A stretch of 64,000 nt of DNA from Diadema setosum (taxonomy: Eukaryota; Echinodermata; Echinoidea; Diadematoida; Diadematidae), in contig NC_092706.1 of the NCBI RefSeq assembly GCF_964275005.1, positions 6,610,064 to 6,674,063 on the forward strand. The letters run 5' to 3'. The notes under the pieces are model-generated. The model was not told where the DNA came from. It saw nothing but the letters and a program-made list of their open reading frames with translations, and searched no databases. Positions 46,404 to 57,074 of the stretch are shown in pieces (position 1 is the first letter of the stretch; each line of letters opens with the position of its first letter). The translations under genes and the position numbers were made by a program.

Positions 46404-47010
46404 CTACTTTTACAAAGTCGCCAAGGCGCCTTACTTAAGGCAAGGCGCTATGTTTAAGACGTCAAGGGGTGAAGGCGCCTTAATTGTTTCGGCCAAAAAG
46501 GCAAAAGGCGACTTTTACAAATCGCCAAGGCGCCTTGCTTAAGACGACAAGGCGAGAAGGCTACTTTTACAAAGTCGCCAAGGCGCCTTACTTATTAAAG
46601 GCAAGAAGGCGAGAAGGCGACTTGTACAAATTCGCCAAGGCGCCTTGTTTCAGATAAGAAGGCGAAAATGCGACTTGTACAAACTCGCCAAGGCGCCGTG
46701 TTTAAGACAAGTCGTGAAAGCGACTTGTACAAAGTCGCCAAGGCGCTTTGTTTATGACTACACGACGAGAAGGCGATTTGTACAAAAGTCGCCATAGCGC
46801 CTTGTTTAAGACGAGGAGGCAAGAAGGCGACTTGTATAAAGTTGACAATGTGCCTTATTAAAGACGAGAAGATGACTTGTACAAACACGTCAAGGCGCCT
46901 TATTTAAGACGAGGAGGCGAGAAGACGACTTGCGCAGACTCGGCAAGGCGTCTTGTTACGACCAAGAAGGCGAGAAAGCTACCTGTAAACTCACAAAGGC
47001 ACCCTTTTAG
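46404..47010. repeat. ~52-bp minisatellite (GCCAAGGCGCCTT type)
   Basis: About 11 diverged tandem units carry GTCGCCAAGGCGCCTTGTTT and GACGAGAAGGCGACTTGTAC. Core positions are near 46,421, 46,524, 46,576, 46,635, 46,688, 46,738, 46,792, 46,845, 46,890 and 46,942. Predicted frames across it are artefacts. A single related copy lies in reverse at about 54,716-54,757. Confidence 0.88.
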
Positions 47011-47387
47011 ATATGTCTATAAAATTGATGGCTTGGTATACTCTCGAAAACAAATGAAGTAAAATCATTATTTACAAATAAAGCTTACGATTATTGGGAG
47101 GGGTCTAGAGTTATTTTATGTCATTGATAAATCACGTAATTCTTCCGCAAGCGTTCTAAATATTTCAGCTGTCCTCAAATATAATGATACCAAAATTATA
47201 TGAAAATCTATAGAAATCAGTGCAAGCGATCCCCAAATGTTTGTAATTTACAACGCCTAACAATATTCTTACACATAATTTATTGGAAATATCACCATGT
47301 CATCTATCACATCATGTTTGTGGGACTATTATGGCTTAGGTTTTGTAAGTGACAATCTATATCAATGGCGTAAATCCGTACTGAGGA

Positions 47388-47495
47388 GTGGGGGGGGGGG
47401 GGATGATCGGCGATAGTCACCATCATCACGTTTACAAGCCCATAACCTGTCCGGCGCAGCCTTGGGGGGGGGGGGGAGGGGGGGGGGGGGGGGGA
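47388..47495. repeat. Poly-G tracts
   Basis: G-runs at about 47,390-47,402 and 47,465-47,494. Potential quadruplex-forming and difficult to sequence, so lengths are uncertain. Confidence 0.85.
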
Positions 47496-47925
47496 AGAGA
47501 GAGAGAAAGAAGCTTGGTCCCCCTCCCTACACAAACACACTTTACAGGGATCGAATGTCCCACTCTTTTGCATGCAAATTTTTGCATGCGGAATATCAGA
47601 CCTTAAAAGTATGTAGACTTTTATGTTGATGCTTCGCTTGTCTTTTGATGTTCTTTCTTCTTGACTGACACCCCCCCTTTCAAAATCATAGCGCAGCACT
47701 GAATAATGCCCAAATAAATTCAATTAAATGGTAATATGGATATTCTTTGTATGCAATAACGTAGTAGATATTTTCCTGTGGCTATTAATTGCATTCTTCA
47801 ATTTTCTTGATTTACGTGAATAAAGCAATCACCCCAGGTGCATCGTTCCGTTTTGATGATGGTGGGTGGGGGAGGGACTTGGAGTTGGAATATCTGTGCG
47901 AAGGAGCGGAGCTACCTGGTTTCGG

Positions 47926-48436
47926 TGTAAAAATGGCAGAGGTAAAAATGGCAGGAGTAAAAATGGCAGGGGTAAAAATGGCAGAGGTAAAAATGGCAGA
48001 GGTAAAAATGGCAGGGGTAAAAAATGGCAGGGGTAAAAATGACAGGGGTAGAAATGGCAGAGGTCAAAATGGCGGAGGTCAAAATGGCAGCGGTAAAAAT
48101 GGCAGAGGTAAATAACTATGTGGTAAAACGTCAGAGGTAAAAATTTTTACCCCTGCCATTTTTACCCCTGCCATTTTTACCCCTGCCATTTTTACCTCTG
48201 CCATTCTTACCCCTGCCATTTTTACCCCTGCCATTTTTAACTCTGCCATTTTTACCCCTGCCATTTTTACCCCTGCTATTTTTACCTCTGCCATTTTTAC
48301 CTCTGCCATTTTTACCCCTGCCGTTTTTACCTGCGCCATTCTTACCTGTGCCATTCTTATCATGGCCATTTTTACCTGTGCCATTTTTACCTCTGCCATT
48401 TTTACCCCTGCCATTTTTACCTCTGCCATTTTTACC
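47926..48436. repeat. Inverted 15-bp satellite array (giant hairpin)
   Basis: Fifteen-bp units GTAAAAATGGCAGAG (variants AGG, GGG, GGA) run rightward from 47,926 to about 48,142. The same unit runs in the opposite orientation from 48,143 to 48,436 (about 20 units). They meet at the perfect palindrome GTAAAAATTTTTAC. Both strands give Val-Lys-Met-Ala repeats, artefacts of the 15-bp unit. AGCTACCT lies on both sides (47,910-47,917 and 48,444-48,451) and could be an 8-bp target duplication. Long inverted repeats built of 15-bp units are described for sea urchin TU foldback elements; whether this is one is unproven. Confidence 0.88.
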
Positions 48437-48453
48437 TGGCAATAGCTACCTAG

Positions 48454-49200
48454 CGGGGGGGGGGGGGGGGGGGGGGGAGGATGTGGGAGGGCGGTATCCC
48501 CCCTCCCACACGAGAAAGAGTTTGTATTTTCAGGCCTGAAATTCAGCGGTCTGGTGCACACTTTAGGTGAAATTTGGGATTTTTTTCCTATAAAAAACAA
48601 TTAAGAAAAAGAAATATTCATAGATAATTGAATGACTACATCGTGGTATTTCAAGCTCTTGCTCCGCCTGTGTGACATCACTCTGAAGGCCTACTAAATA
48701 GTGGGGCCTATCACCGGCGTAGCCAGGATTTGATCTTAGGGGGGAGCGGTTAGATGCGAGGGAGCAAAGCGAGAGAGGGTGTTTCTTCCTCCCTCTCCCG
48801 CAGTAAGAACTTTTTGCATACTGATATTGTAAAATGTGCAATTTGATGCATTTTTTGCGTGTTTTATCGACTTGAAACAGTCCCACATGTTTAAAGTAGC
48901 AGTAAATTTAATGTAGATTATTATTGAATAATTTTGCCTATAAAATGGTATCATTTAAATAAACTTCTTGTATTAATTATAACACTGAATATCATTTACG
49001 CGAATGAGCCCGAGCGAGCGGAGCGAGTGAGGGAGGGGGGGGGGGGGGGTGGGGGGGGGGGGTGGGGGGTTGGAGGGGGAGGGTGTGGGAGGTGGTGTTC
49101 CCCCTCCCACGGTGAGATTTTTTTTTTTTTTTGCATTTTGATGTTATATATGGTGCAATTTGATGCATGTTTTTGCGCGTTTTGTCGACTTGAATACATT
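48454..49200. repeat. Three partial copies of a G-rich dispersed repeat
   Basis: Three segments (about 48,454-48,530, 48,727-48,880, 49,005-49,200) share a GAGCGAGCGGAGCGAG/GGGGG start. Then come a CCCTCCCAC block and, in the last two, GTGCAATTTGATGCATKTTT with GACTTGAA. All are in the same orientation. Long G-runs lie at 48,455-48,477 and 49,027-49,062. Confidence 0.7.
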
Positions 49201-49773
49201 GTGCACATACAGAAGAGAGTAGGGAAAGAGAGGGCGGGAGGGGGAGAGGGGGAGTAGAGAGAGCGAAGGGCAGGTCAACATTCTCGATACAGGGTGAAGA
49301 AAAAAGAACAACAATTCCAAACAGTCAAACTAATCATGGGGTACATATGAGCTAATCAAATATTTCTTTAAATTATTAGAAAATGATTTCAAACTAATGG
49401 AATCTTTTATATTTTTCTCAAGGGAATTCCAAAATTTTGGGCCACTGTAGATAAACGTGGATTTTGTAAATAGAGTTCGGGTAAGGGGCAAACGATATTC
49501 ATCTTATTAAACATATTTTCAAAAACTGAAGGAAGTGACTTATTATACAAACTGTACATAAATTGACCAAGGTAATAATAATACAAATCCCTTACTTTTA
49601 AAACCTTATTCTCCACAAATAATCCGTCAGTATGGGAATATTTGGAGGTATTACATATTACTCGAAGTGCTTTTTTTGTAACAAAAATAATCTATCCAAA
49701 TAAGTTTAATGTGTATTTCCCCATACTATAATTCCATACGTTAAATAAGGTAAAATTAACGTTGAATATAACA

Positions 49774-51162
49774 TTAGCAACTTTTTAACAGAAAACAAAA
49801 CTTTACTTTATTAATTACACCTATGTTACTGGAAATAGTGCGGCATATACAATCTATATGCTGTTTCCAAGAAAGCTTACTGTCTACAGTTACACCAAGA
49901 AATCTAACAGAATAAACCTGTTTTATCACTTCATTTTCAAAAATTATATCATGTGGCAATTTATCAAGGGTATTACTAAACAACATCACATTTGTTTTCT
50001 GCAAATGAAGCGATAATCTATTTGCTCTTAGCCATTGCATTATCTTGTTCAATTCTATATTCATGACATCAACTAATGTATGAGGATTTGAATGAGAAAA
50101 GAAAAGATTAGAATGATCTGCAAATAATATAAAAGAAAGAACATTTGAAGATTTTCGAAAATCATTGATGTAGATAATAAAAAGTAACGGCCCTAGTATA
50201 CTTCCTTGTGGAACTCCACAATCAACTGAGCGCAAAGAAGATTTTTCATTGTTTATACAAACAAATTGTTTTCTGTCTTTCAAATAGCTTCTGAACCACT
50301 CCAAGGCCTTCCCACGTATACCATAATGATTAAGTTTATAAAGAAGAATGTCGTGGTTAATCGTGTCGAAGGTCTTGGAGAGGTCCAGGAAGATTCCTGC
50401 AGTATGTTGAAACTTATCAATTGCTCGAGATACTTTTTCAGTGAAAGATAATATTGCATGTGCTGTGCTATGTTTCTTGCGAAATCCAAATTGATATTTT
50501 GAAAAAATGTCATTTCTATTTAAAAAATATATAACTCGAGAATATATTATCTTTTCTAATATTTTAGATATATTAGGCAAAAGAGAAATAGGTCTGTAAT
50601 TATTCAATTCTTCCCTATTACCCTTTTTAAAAATTGGAACTATTTTTGATATTTTCATAACATCTGGTACCTGCCCTTGTGATATTGATAGATTAAAAAT
50701 GTGAAACAAAGGATCAACAATATAAGGTATTATATTTTTTAACAGTATATTATCAATATCATCACAACCAGAACTTCTTTTAGAAGGTAAATTATGAACA
50801 ATATCTAAAATCTCATATACTGTTACTGGGGAAAAAAAGATTGAATTTTGATTACCTACGTCCAGATAATCATAAAATTCTTTAGTAGACAACGGAATAT
50901 TTGCACAAAGATTCCGGCCAACAGTTGAAAAATGTGAATTAAATATTTCTGCCATCATACGTAAATCTTTTATTTCAAATCCATCATTCTTAATTTTAGA
51001 AATAACATTTCTTTCCTTATGCTTATTCAATGTTTCATTTATCAATTTCCAAGTATTGCGCATATCATTTTTAAACAAATCTAATTTTCTCATATAATAA
51101 TTCCTTTTTTTCTTTACGCAATACCATAGTGAGAGTATTTTTATATGCAGTATACTTATCAC
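49774..51162 (-). pseudogene. LINE reverse transcriptase segment
   Basis: An open 462-codon frame inside the LINE covers the linker and RT. The apparent start is internal; the true frame continues from the previous segment. FADH in place of FADD (Asp lost) and a frameshift at the end (LLKSC, then the thumb region in another frame) mark it as dead. Confidence 0.85.
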
Positions 51163-51556
51163 GGGATTGCAGTGTTTTTTTTAGCCTTACTTACATAATA
51201 CAAATTATTTTTACGATTAATTGAACGTAATAATGACTTTGACACCCATGGCAATCTTGGATCACGTTTATAACTACCCAACTTCTTTTTAAGTAATGGA
51301 ATATGTGTATCTAACAAAATAACAATCTTATTTATAAAAATTTCATAAGCTACATTCGTATCTTGCACCACATAAAAGTCAGACCAGTCAATTTCCATCA
51401 AAGATTCCTGAAACTGGGCTATATTCTGAGGTGTAAACTTACGCCTTCTTTCATAATTCTGAGGTATTTTCGTCTTTAACTGTAAAGATGAACACATATA
51501 AATAGCATAATGATCAGATATATCCGTAAGTATAATAGCAGAATCAGGAAAAGGGT

Positions 51557-52381
51557 TTACATTACAAAAAAAATATTATCTATTACAGTGGCAGATTGTT
51601 CTGTTACACGGGTTGGTTTTGAAATCAAGGGTGAGAAATATGCAGAGAGCATAATATTGAGAAATTCCTCGGGATAATAAGAATCATTACATTTACTTAA
51701 ATCAATATTAAAGTCACCCATTAAATAACATTCCTTATTCAAAACTGAAGATTCTTGTAATAATTCATTAAAATAATCAAAAAATAATTTTATGTTAGCA
51801 TCAGGGGGCCTGTATATTACGCCTAATAAAATATCTTTCCGATTAGGCACTTTGATTTCTATGAATAAGGATTCAACAAAACTTTCCATTCGACAGATAT
51901 CTTTTCGAATGAAAAAATCAAAATTGGATTTAACATAGAAGGCAACACCCCCACCACTTCTATTATATCTGTCGTTATTTATCAAATGATATCCTGGGAG
52001 ATTAAATAAAGAGGCAGTATTATCAGTGAGCCATGTTTCTGTAAGCCCAATTACAGAAAAAAATGAGTCTGTAAAATTATCTAAAAAAATACGCAAATTT
52101 TCAAAGTTTTTATTTAAACTTCTTATATTCATATGCATCAGGGAGAACTTTTCGCTAACATCTTTGGACTTTAATTGATTAACAGTGACATATGGCGAAG
52201 AAATATCTTGAAATTTATCATTAAAAATATCATTTGTATGAAAATTAATATCTTTGGATATTAGGTTGTCAAATGACAGTGAAGCAGTTACATTCTGATT
52301 ATTTGAATCAAATACGAATAAATCATGAAAATCCTGTTCATTCAAACGACTGAAGTCAAAATCAAATATCGAATCAGCCAT
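51557..52381 (-). pseudogene. LINE endonuclease segment
   Basis: A 274-codon frame holds an acidic, Asn-rich leader and most of an apurinic-type endonuclease domain (Asn, Glu, Asp and Asn catalytic motifs listed with the LINE). The final SDH motif lies just beyond a frameshift. Confidence 0.85.
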
Positions 52382-52400
52382 TAAATCGATTCAATGCTGG

Positions 52401-52914
52401 AAGACCCTGACGGTCGTAACAAAACCACCGCACGTCCTGTATTGAGGAATCTACTGACCTGTTGAAAGAAGAAGAGGGAATGAAAAGAAAGAGTGTACAT
52501 ACATTCACACACATGGTACATACAAACACATGCATACAAATACACAAACATACACGCAAACACGCACACACGTTCATATACAGACGCACACACATACAAT
52601 GTACTCATACACATCAACGTCATAAGGGGACTTACACATCTATCAGTTTAAGGAGTCACATCGGTCTCTCCAAAGGAGCACAGGAGTAAAATAACCATAT
52701 GTTCAAACTGCAATCTTAGAATTTGTACCGTTCACTAATTTCATTGGTACTTTCATTACCTATCAATAACTATCACACACAGAAAAAGTTAATGTACCAT
52801 TATTACGTACAATTATTAATAACAGATCTTTCCTGGAAGCAACGAAAAGAAAAAAAAAATGTTGAAAAAAAGTTTGTAATTAAATTTTCGACGTATCTAA
52901 AACCTTTCAAATGG
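52401..52914. other. Gene-free stretch with CA-rich sequence
   Basis: Degenerate ACACA/ACATA repeats at about 52,495-52,615, which could be the start of the LINE's 5' UTR or flanking sequence. No coding signature. Confidence 0.4.
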
Positions 52915-53235
52915 ACGTTTTAAAAAGTTTTTAAAACGTTTAAAAAACCAAAAAGAAACTTTTCGGAATTTTTAAGGACGTGCAGAAAACCTTTTGCACG
53001 TGATAGACGTCAGTAAAACCTTTAAAGAATATTCAAGACGTTCTGTGGACGTTCTGCGGACGTCCAAAAAACCTTTGAAAACCGTCTAGCACGTTCAAAA
53101 AATGTTCAAAAACAAAAAATGTAAGAACGTCTAAAAAAGTCTTATGACCCGTTCCAGAACGTTTAGAGAACTTTTCATATCCGTCTAGAACGTCCAGAAA
53201 ACCTTTTAAGAACGTCTAATGTTTATTTTTATTGG
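52915..53235. repeat. AACGTTTT/ACGTC-rich degenerate repeat
   Basis: About ten scattered variants of AGAACGTCTAGAAAACCTTT. A similar AACGTT-rich block lies at 54,380-54,710 and ends AACGTTGTGTGTTTGCTGGG. It looks like a decayed tandem repeat family. Confidence 0.55.
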
Positions 53236-53355
53236 GCATTTAAAAAAAAAAGTATAGTTATGAGACTACACAGGCACAATCTGGGATTAATGTGCCCTAA
53301 TCCTAATCCCATATAATCCTATCCTAACCTATTACTAATGTCCTATTACCTATAC

Positions 53356-54001
53356 CAAGGAGGTTCGAGAAATGGAGTCACAACAGTCTTATTCGGCTTG
53401 ATCCCATGCTCGAAGCCGCCACTCAAAAATATTTCAAGTATGTGTCAAACTGGATCTGCGGCTCAGATGCGAAGACAATTGACTCGTGTCTCATTGCACG
53501 ATCACCTGCCACTTTCCAAGGAAGATATGTCTTTGTGATGGTAATTACTTTTCGCTATCCCTACTTACAAACAATGGGCGGTAGACAATGGTAAAGGCAC
53601 GGGGGTGCGCGAAATAGAAATTGCTCAAATATTGCTGAAATAGATATCAAAATTACTCGACTGTACGTGTCTGTACGCTAATCTGACATATTAATTTACA
53701 AAGAACTAAACTTGAAGATGATGCCATATTAGTTTCATTTGGCGGAAATAAGGAGAAAAGTAATAAAACCGGCTTTCCATGAAATTTCATTGCATTTGAT
53801 ATGTAAACGAGCAGCATATTATACCCAATATTATGATAGCGCTAAAAAGGAATCTTCAGATTGCTCAGAAAGATGGCGGCTTCAAGCATCGAACATCAAA
53901 GGCACTAATGCACCTGTGGAATTCTTTTGTCCATCCATAGAAAACTGACAGCTGATTGAATAATTATAATCAGTTGTAACTCCATCTCTCGAACCTCCTT
54001 G
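53356..54001. mobile_element. TIR element with 7-bp target duplication (hAT-like)
   Basis: The 29-bp inverted ends start CAAGGAGGTTCGAGA and differ at two positions. Inner pairs (GCTCGAAGCCGCCA and TGGCGGCTTCAAGC) extend the symmetry. CCTATAC lies directly outside both ends (53,349-53,355 and 54,002-54,008), a 7-bp direct repeat. End sequence and duplication size are near those of hAT elements, which usually give 8 bp. About 646 bp, no transposase. Confidence 0.8.
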
Positions 54002-54379
54002 CCTATACTGTACCTATACTACATCCTATTCCTAATTGATGAATCTGTATCACATTATTTATATACCATCAAAATGTTGTTATGCATGAAGACATGGTTA
54101 CTAAAATTGAATCACACATACCTTAATTAGGCCTATCAACATATGAAAATACCTCTTCATAACACAATTTGAAATGGTGAATAACTGAACAATAACGTAG
54201 GTACAATTTTTAACACAGAAAGTTTGAAACCTGCATATATCTTTAGATGTCAATGTCTTGTATCTAAAACTATTATCTCTAGATTTCAAATCTTATATTC
54301 TCTTATTTGAATATTCATGAATATGCATGAATATTCATGATATAGAAACCAATGACGAACACGTAGAGGACCAAATAAA

Positions 54380-54757
54380 AACATTTTTTTAATGTTCATT
54401 AAGGATGAAGTTGACGTAGCAGAGCTAATAAAAACGTTTTGTGGACGTTTATAAAGGACGAAGACGTAGCATACATAATAAAAACGTTTTGTAACGTCAA
54501 TTGACGTTTTTAAAACATTTCCAAAATACCCCTGTGCTTTGCGGTAAATGCTAAGTCCCAACTCTGACGTTGTAAATATGCTGTATGTACATTTTAAAAA
54601 CATTCATTTCATACGAAGACGTACGGAACCTAAAAAAAAAAAAAAACAACAACAACAACAAAAAAAAAAAACGTTTAGTAACGTTCTGAAAACGTTGTGT
54701 GTTTGCTGGGTAGTGAGTTTGTAAAAGTCGCCTTGTTGCCTTTGTGGCCGAAACAAG
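54380..54757. repeat. AACGTT-rich repeat with adjacent minisatellite-like unit
   Basis: Several AAAACGTTTTGTGGACGTTT-type units, an A/CAA-rich run at about 54,632-54,671, then GTAACGTTCTGAAAACGTTG. Directly after it 54,716-54,757 is the reverse complement of one unit of the 46.4-kb minisatellite (TTTGTAAAAGTCGCCTTG and GGCCGAAACAA). Confidence 0.6.
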
Positions 54758-54799
54758 TGTGCTATGGGGGATAATGATGCTTCCCTAAATTTGTTTAGA

Positions 54800-56030
54800 T
54801 ATCTGCAGTTCCTCATTTTTTACAACATAAAAATCTTTCTCCTCCGAAGGATGTGTTTTTCTGTCACTGAGGGGCGAGAATTCACTTATTTTTTTTTTTT
54901 TTTAATGTGACGGTCCTCCCGTCCTTAAAGCATATGATTCTGTGCATTTTGCTTTCTCTTTGATGTGCATCTCACCTTTTCACCTGAAACAAAACATTTG
55001 AATAGTAAATTTGGGGAGACTTAGCAAAGTAGTTCGAATTTGTTTCGCCTTTGTGTCTATAACAAGTGGTCAAACAAACCAAATTGCCTGCATCTTTGAG
55101 AACCAAGCCACTTATTGGACCACACCTGCCTATTTTGTTGCTTGCGTTGCCTCCTCCAGGCAGCAGTATACTTATTTAGGTGCATGTTGACATTCTGCAG
55201 ATTTAGACATGCCTGCATTGATGCTGCCTGTATCGATAGCTTAGAGCCGGTGTCTCTTGATAACGACAGAGAGGCATTGTTTGAGAAGGGCGAGGCCCTA
55301 CGACATTTTTATATACATGTCATGGTTTGCAGAAGCCAGTTGTAGCAAGGCTGGTTTATATTCGTTAAACGTCAGCTTCATTTCGTGCTCATATACTGTG
55401 GATTTGCTGTAGATATCCTGTACATATGCTGTAATTATCGCATATAGCCTCCTGTCCGTTTGTCATCCGTAATTACACGCGTTTTGCCTGGTAGTTATCA
55501 TGTGGCTATGCCGTGGATATGCGTTTGATGTGCCGTACATAGCCGTTCAATCCGTTCCATCTCTTGCAGCAACGGACTAATTACAGGAAGCCTAGCGGAT
55601 GGAAACGCGTGGTAAACGACAAAGTATAATACAAATACAGGAGAAAACGTGCAACTATAAGACAAAGGTCGGATCACGCTATTCGTTTTTGGCGAGGAAA
55701 AACTTTGGGCATGCTCAAATTTTTCTGGCCGCTCTGACGAACATCACCGGAAGATAAACGTCCGTCCAAAGGATAAGAAGGACACGAAACGCATTTTAAC
55801 GGATATCAACGGACGCCAAAAATCGACATTATAGTTTCTAATGCGTTTGCCTTATCCGGCAAAGTGTGACAGGGGCATTAGTCTAACTGCGACCAGCCCG
55901 AGCGCGAAGCGTTCAAGTTCAAGTTTGGCCACCATGTGGCCAAACTTGATCATGAATTATTCATGAGCAGTTAAAATCGATTTAGACTGCAGTCTATTTC
56001 GGGTTTAATTCAAACCCGAAATACACTTTG

Positions 56031-56034
<4 letters not shown>
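54800..56034. other. Gene-free stretch with hairpins
   Basis: No gene recognised. The segment at about 55,850-55,880 ends TGTGACAGGGGCATTA, resembling inverted ends of the GC-rich foldback family at 25.5 kb, but no matching left end is seen. CAAGTTTGGCCAC with a 3-nt loop forms a perfect hairpin at 55,920-55,948, and TTTCGGGTTT one at 55,998-56,022. Confidence 0.45.

Positions 56035-56081
<47 letters not shown>
56035..56081. repeat. Poly-A tract of about 47 bases
   Basis: An uninterrupted A-run. It may be a retroposon tail, but no retroposon body is recognised to its left. Confidence 0.9.
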
Positions 56082-56084
<3 letters not shown>

Positions 56085-56649
56085 CGCCAGCAGAATACAA
56101 AATTAAACTTTGCGTTCCGCTAAATCATGAATGAGTCAAAATTGTGTTCAAACCTTGGTCTACTGTAGAATACAGGCCAGAAAAGTAGAACAGTAAAAAC
56201 AGAAGCACATAACAAGTTGTGAAAGTTTACGGAGTTTGGAAAACAAGGCAACTCTGTGTGATCTAGGGGTTGAGCAGTTCTGCATAGGTTTGTACAAAAA
56301 TCTACACCATATTTCTGCAGAAATATTATCTTCAGAACTGTTTTTGATATATTTTCAAGTGATATGTTTTTTTGAGTGTCTTTCTCAGCGGAAATCTTCT
56401 GTCATGCCCAAATATGTGAGAAATATGAAAATCAGTGCTAAGTATGCGCATTAGTGGTAACTTTGAGTTAACTTGGAGGGCGGCTCAAGAACCCGCAAGG
56501 CATTCTGTGCCGTTCGTCCAGGTATCCTGTACACCATTTCATCCCAGCATGGACCTGTGTCTAAAGAAACGTTAGGGGTAAGGCATTTTGTCTCAGGATA
56601 TACGGTAAGTTAATTTACTACACCTTTATAAACCATATGAAATTCTTAC

Positions 56650-57059
56650 CTTCTGGTGTCTCCCTAAATGCAGAATATGAAGAGGCTTCTGAAAGTTGCT
56701 GCTGGATTCTACGGCACATGTGCTGTAATTATTGGACTCCGGTGACAGTGTATCCAATATTATATCATTCATCTCTGTATATGATCTTTATTGGACGGAT
56801 TAAACGCCAGCCCACTGATACTCTCAAGACGAACTCCTTTCTTTGTTTCCTTGTTTTACTATCACAATGACACTGGTATCGTAACCGTGAAACCAGCACC
56901 GACTTGGGGAAATCGACACCTTTGTCATTATTCGTGGGACTGGGCGTCACTTGCATTTAACTAGTTGCGGTTAATCCCAACCGGTTCTAATAGTCGCAAT
57001 GGTATACATATCGAAAGTCGTAATCTATGCCATTTGGGGTTGCTGTAGTGTCATGAAGT
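56650..57059 (-). other. Predicted 5' non-coding exon of TLR B with uORF
   Basis: Homologous to 32,497-32,860. The minus strand ends ACACCAGAAG|GTAAGA, a consensus donor. A uORF starts at ATG 56,719-56,717, is preceded in frame by TAA, and runs 23 codons plus one base, exactly as in copy A. Across the junction to 45,368 it reads on to 50 residues, starting MCRRIQQQ and reading RETPEGTPVKRRV at the junction. Its stop overlaps the TLR B ATG. The intron would be about 11.3 kb, inflated by transposons. The 5' limit is set by the LINE at 57,075. Confidence 0.5.
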
Positions 57060-57074
57060 AAAGAAAATGTAAGC
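57060..57074. repeat. Target-site duplication, left copy
   Basis: AAAGAAAATGTAAGC, repeated exactly at 61,750-61,764. It brackets the L1/Tx1-type LINE. Confidence 0.9.

Larger units (their letters stand above)
49300..52400 (-). mobile_element. CR1/Jockey-group LINE, nearly full ORF2, decayed
   Basis: Minus-strand ORF2 begins at 52,381 (MADSIFDFDF). Endonuclease motifs: HMNIRSLNKNFENL, GLTETWL, GVIYRPPD, YLMGDFNID, with SDHYAIY just past a frameshift near 51,556. A second frameshift lies near 51,160. The RT (51,162-49,774) has NYRPISLLPN, GFRKKHST, DLSKTFDTINHDIL and GVPQGSILGPLLFIIYIND. The catalytic FADD reads FADH, so the RT is inactive. The C-terminal part continues in shifted frames to about 49,337. 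No ORF1 is seen upstream. It lies within the predicted TLR B intron, on the same strand as the gene. Confidence 0.9.

Noticed and set aside
46595-46888. 97-codon minus-strand frame
   Set aside because: Falls entirely within the ~52-bp minisatellite.
47789-48600. Repetitive VKMAE/VKMAG proteins on both strands
   Set aside because: Direct translation of a 15-bp satellite; present in both orientations and without conserved flanks.
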